This document shows, one piece after another, positions 61,458 through 64,000 of a DNA stretch of 64,000 nt; the stretch's first letter is position 1, and every line of letters starts with the position of its first letter. The DNA is from JAVVEG01 sp032251455. Its GTDB lineage: Bacteria > Pseudomonadota > Gammaproteobacteria > Pseudomonadales > Pseudohongiellaceae. The position numbers and the translations under genes were made by a program. The notes beneath the pieces were generated by a model. The model was not told where the DNA came from, did not search any database, and saw nothing but the letters and a program-made list of their open reading frames with translations. The stretch is taken from positions 45,478-109,477 of the forward strand of contig JAVVEG010000012.1 of NCBI GenBank assembly GCA_032251455.1. Direction: 5' to 3'.

Positions 61458-62245
61458 ATGAACTCTCCAGTGAAAGGTGTGTCCTTTAAGCGCACCTTGT
61501 TAAAACGCGCGTTGGTTTTTGGCCTGGTTGCCTTGCTGGGCATGTTAAGTGCATTGCCCAATGTTCTGCCCGTCAGTGCCCTGACACAAAGTCTGGCTGT
61601 GGTGCGCAGACGACTGGATGAATCCGGCATGGTTGTACCCATCATAGCTGGGGATTTATTGCCTGGGTTGGTCTTAGCGTGAATGTGGTGCTTATTTTCG
61701 GCATTCTCAGCTTGCTTGGTGCAACGCTCACCTTACCTGGTATAGCAGGCTTGATCCTGGTTATGGGCATGGCAGTAGATGCCAATATTCTTATCAATGA
61801 ACGAATCCGTGAAGAATTGCGGCAGGGAAAAACAGCCTGGTTATCCCTGGATAATGGCTTTCGCAAGGCTTACAGCACCATCATTGATTCCAACATAACC
61901 ACCCTTATTGCAATCAGCTTTTTATTCATGATGGGTTCGGGCCCAGTGCGTGGTTTTGCTGTCACCATGGGTATTGGGTTGCTGACATCGTTGTTTACTG
62001 CGATATCAGTTACCCGCTTGTTGATGGAATGGCGGGTGCGCGTTGCGGGCAAAGACACCTTCAAAATGTCGGGAATACCCCTGCTGGACCGCATCGGTGA
62101 ACGTTATGGCCGGGGCGGGAATATCATTAATTTCATGCGTGCAAGCGTTGCCGGTCTGCTTGTTTCCGCATTGCTTTCAACCATCTCGCTGGGCTTGTTG
62201 TTCAAGCCAGGTTTGGAATATGGACTCGATTTTAGTGGTGGCGAT
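61458..62245 (+). pseudogene. secDF: Broken SecDF protein translocase relic
   Basis: Three islands of SecD/SecF homology survive. From ATG 61458, behind GAGG, comes a SecD N-terminus with TM1 ending ALPNVLP, running in frame straight into the periplasmic block SLAVVRRRLDESGMVVPII, so most of the first periplasmic region is missing. At about 61640 the frame shifts by one and SecD membrane segments follow: LSLLGATLTLPGIAGLI, VDANILINERIREELRQGK, GPVRGFAVTMGIGLLTS. A linker and the SecF TM1 region follow and stop dead at GLDFSGG near 62242. An intact SecDF fusion is typically over 800 residues. The order suggests a SecD-SecF fusion type; intact copies must exist elsewhere. Confidence 0.82.
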
Positions 62246-62474
62246 ATCCCAGGTTGCTCTGCTCAAAGCTTCTCAGTAGTTGCCTGTACTCTTCAGCTCT
62301 TTGCAAGCGCTCTTCTTCGGTTCTGAAAGAAACTGACTGCTCCTGTATCGAAGTCATCTGCTCTGCAGGTATCGTTGAGCTCTCGGTTGCCGAAGACACT
62401 TCTCCATCTGTATTCGGACTACACGACACGAAAGCCGAGACAAGCACCACGAAAGTAATTCCTCTGCCTATCAT
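62232..62474 (-). CDS. Small lipoprotein-like gene with chimeric 3' end
   Basis: An 80-residue frame with a strong AGGAGG site 8 bases before its ATG. Residues 1-18 form a hydrophobic signal ending in FVSC, an imperfect lipobox, followed by a Ser/Glu-rich region and a charged helix (TEEERLQRAEEYRQLLRSFEQ). The final residues and the stop codon (62234-62232) are encoded in DNA belonging to the secF relic, so the natural C-terminus has probably been replaced. No family is recognised. Confidence 0.6.
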   Translation of the reverse strand: MIGRGITFVVLVSAFVSCSPNTDGEVSSATESSTIPAEQMTSIQEQSVSFRTEEERLQRAEEYRQLLRSFEQSNLGYRHH

Positions 62475-62523
62475 GGAGTACTCCTCCTTTCCGGGATAAT
62501 CTCGGATTCGTTTACCAGGGTAG

Positions 62524-62685
62524 GGTGTTGACCAGCGCTGCCTGGCGTATCTGAGCGGCGTTCCGGAAATCGTGGTATACGATTATACCCTTGGCAGAGG
62601 GGTCTATCAGATCACCGTGGCCTACAACGGACAGAACCGTATTCAGTCAGCTAAGCGCATCACTCAGTTCATCAAGATAGACTGA
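62524..62685 (+). pseudogene. Orphan 3' coding fragment, unknown protein
   Basis: An open frame of 53 codons, preceded in frame by a TAG stop at 62521-62523, without an ATG in a suitable place. It reads QRCLAYLSGVPEIVVYDYT and later GVYQITVAYNG, ending TQFIKID before TGA. Codon choice and GC at third positions look like genuine coding DNA, unlike the AT-rich surroundings. It is probably the tail of a deleted gene. No family is recognised. Confidence 0.4.
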
Positions 62686-62814
62686 GGCTGACTGAAGAGC
62701 GCTGTTTTGACTGACTGCATCGTCGCTTAGCAGTTGTTGCCGGATAGATGTTTCTTGTGCCTCTGCACTCAACGACAGAAGCAGTACTGTAACCAGAAAT
62801 ATACTATTAAGCAT
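62647..62814 (-). CDS. Very small secreted protein, unknown
   Basis: A 55-residue frame from ATG 62814 (AGAGGA 6 bases upstream), with a clear signal peptide MLNSIFLVTVLLLSLSAEA cut before QE. The mature part is about 35 residues, Ser/Gln/Leu-rich and helical. Its last 13 codons overlap the orphan fragment on the opposite strand, so the 3' end may be chimeric. An upstream in-frame ATG at 62850 is less likely. Confidence 0.45.
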   Translation of the reverse strand: MLNSIFLVTVLLLSLSAEAQETSIRQQLLSDDAVSQNSALQSASVYLDELSDALS

Positions 62815-62991
62815 AATCATTCCTCTGGGCATCCACATCCTTGGGCCCACCCTCCGTTGTATTCACTCCAGGTTGACTTGCCCAATTATCGTAGACACTT
62901 CCGGACTATAATAACTCATTTCAGAATGAGTTTTACATTGTGATTTTTTACAGCCACAGATAAACTGATGCAATCTGAAAAAATATTTTTA

Positions 62992-63585
62992 TCATTCATT
63001 CCACCACGTTATACGAGCAATGGTTGAAATCGATTCACTCTCAACATCAGATACAGAATATTTAATTTGAAAGGAGAGCCCTATTCTAGTACGAGACCAT
63101 TCTTGCCTGCTTTCGTAAGTGGAAGGCTCATCCATCAGGTCTTTAACGTAAAACTCCCAACGGAGGCTTTCACCTGGCTCCAGAATGCTCTGTGTAAAAT
63201 CGAGCCGATATTCATCGAATCCAGGGCGATGCAATCTAGGGGTGCGTAGTTCTGTTTCCCTTTGCGATAACGCTGCAGATCCTTGCACCAAACTGAACCC
63301 ATAAGATATCTGTTCCTTTCCTGGGGTCCAAATATAAATAATATGGTTACTCACATTAGTTAAAATATAATTCAACAGATAAGGAGCACCAACATTCAGA
63401 CCAACATTCATGCTCAACAAAAGCCCAGTATCTTCTTGATTTTCCCTTTCCCAAAAATTTTCTCGACCTACCTGCTTAACTGCTGTGTATTCAAATTCAT
63501 AGCGACTGATATCATCAACAGTTTGTGACATTGCTGATGGTGCTATCCCCAACCAGATACACAATACCGTTTTCGATATTTTCAT
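62992..63585 (-). CDS. Secreted hypothetical protein
   Basis: A 197-residue protein with a signal peptide cut near residue 20 (APSAMSQ). The mature part is beta-rich and soluble, with a TNVSNHIIYIWTPGKEQ stretch and a region (LEPGESLRWEFYV near residue 136) resembling the edge of an immunoglobulin-like fold, a pattern also seen in proteins that shape or buffer other exported proteins; this resemblance is weak. The DNA is much more AT-rich than the rest of the window, suggesting recent acquisition. It is followed downstream, on the same strand, by the small secreted protein. Confidence 0.65.
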   Translation of the reverse strand: MKISKTVLCIWLGIAPSAMSQTVDDISRYEFEYTAVKQVGRENFWERENQEDTGLLLSMNVGLNVGAPYLLNYILTNVSNHIIYIWTPGKEQISYGFSLVQGSAALSQRETELRTPRLHRPGFDEYRLDFTQSILEPGESLRWEFYVKDLMDEPSTYESRQEWSRTRIGLSFQIKYSVSDVESESISTIARITWWNE

Positions 63586-63665
63586 AAGATTACCCTCGCT
63601 ATATCACTTGCACAGGTTAATAGACGTGATTTCTCAAATGATGACCACCTTATATCTCCTGCCAA

Positions 63666-64000
63666 CTAGGGACAACTCAGACCACTCATACGCTGATTGA
63701 TGAAATTTACCATCGGATCCGTTACGGTATGCTGCGCCTGAATGAATACCGAGGCAGGAGCACTAAGATGAGATGCAGTATTCCAAGCAATCTCAGTTTG
63801 CCAATCTCCCAATTCCATTTTTAGTAGATCGATATCCGCACTCATCTCGATTATAGCCTCCGTTGGGTCACTAGCCTCTGAAAGCGGAAGGGATAAATTT
63901 TCAATGGCCATTCTGAAATCTGAATATCCAACGTCCATCTCATTTTTGAAGAGAACCCCATGAATTTCCTCGTGAGCAACTATAGCGTCCACCATGAAGT
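63666..64000 (-). CDS. Partial protein with HEEIH zinc-site-like motif
   Basis: The frame stays open to the window edge, so only the C-terminal part (about 111 residues) is visible; an ATG at 63995 is probably internal. The motif AHEEIHG matches the HExxH zinc-binding helix of metallopeptidases. It is followed by an acidic helical region (SEASDPTEAIIEMSADIDLLKMEL), where a third ligand Glu could lie 30 or more residues later. The protein ends SGLSCP. It may be a secreted or toxin-like peptidase, but nothing more can be claimed from this fragment. Confidence 0.5.
   Translation of the reverse strand, partial: FMVDAIVAHEEIHGVLFKNEMDVGYSDFRMAIENLSLPLSEASDPTEAIIEMSADIDLLKMELGDWQTEIAWNTASHLSAPASVFIQAQHTVTDPMVNFINQRMSGLSCP

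Overview
The window reads as chromosomal DNA of a heterotrophic, probably aquatic or marine gammaproteobacterium. The basis is gene content: a TAXI-type TRAP transporter, an NhaD-type Na+/H+ antiporter, an IcmF acyl-CoA mutase under a LiuR-like MerR regulator, an ADC/agmatinase polyamine route and a DbpA helicase. No rRNA, tRNA, CRISPR array, phage module or intact insertion sequence was recognised. The genus cannot be named from the sequence alone.

Layout. 1-10.7 kb: 3' end of dbpA, a lipoprotein serine hydrolase, then a minus-strand operon (membrane-fusion adaptor, two tandem RND permeases, proline iminopeptidase). 11-15.4 kb: TAXI-TRAP solute-binding protein and fused permease, then an OprP-type porin behind a clear Pho box. 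15.5-25 kb: CurA-like reductase, a TM2/DUF58/transglutaminase/MoxR/TPR operon and a Bcr-type MFS pump. 25-31.9 kb: Na+/Pi cotransporter behind a second Pho box, CopC-CopD, a PQQ-type sugar dehydrogenase, a TPR protein and a beta-carbonic anhydrase. 31.9-43.1 kb: speB-speA, an SDR, icmF divergent from a liuR-like regulator with a shared palindromic operator, a thiolase, an AsmA-like protein, and a split YeeE/YedE pair with DoxX. 43.1-53 kb: PEP carboxylase, an MFS permease, yfbR, a large hybrid histidine kinase, a DEAD-box helicase and a YqaA-like protein. 53-60.6 kb: an XRE regulator with twin operators, a structured leader before abgT, a thiolase/enoyl-reductase-like pair, a TPR-Asp/Asn hydroxylase and nhaD.

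60.6-64 kb is different. Gene density falls, AT content rises visibly, and the DNA is a patchwork of a broken secDF relic, an orphan coding fragment and small secreted proteins of unknown function. It ends in a partial gene with an HEEIH motif.

Both runs of 100 N are flanked by an identical 55-bp sequence. They are very probably not real gaps but contig ends sharing one k-mer. Removing 155 bp restores a single open frame through the first RND permease.

No single locus is provably a new system. The best candidates for unrecognised biology are the two matched Pho promoters (porin and Na+/Pi transporter, the porin next to a TAXI-TRAP system), the operator/repeat/hairpin region between the XRE gene and abgT, the TRAP-permease tail relic after the porin, and the rearranged 3' end.
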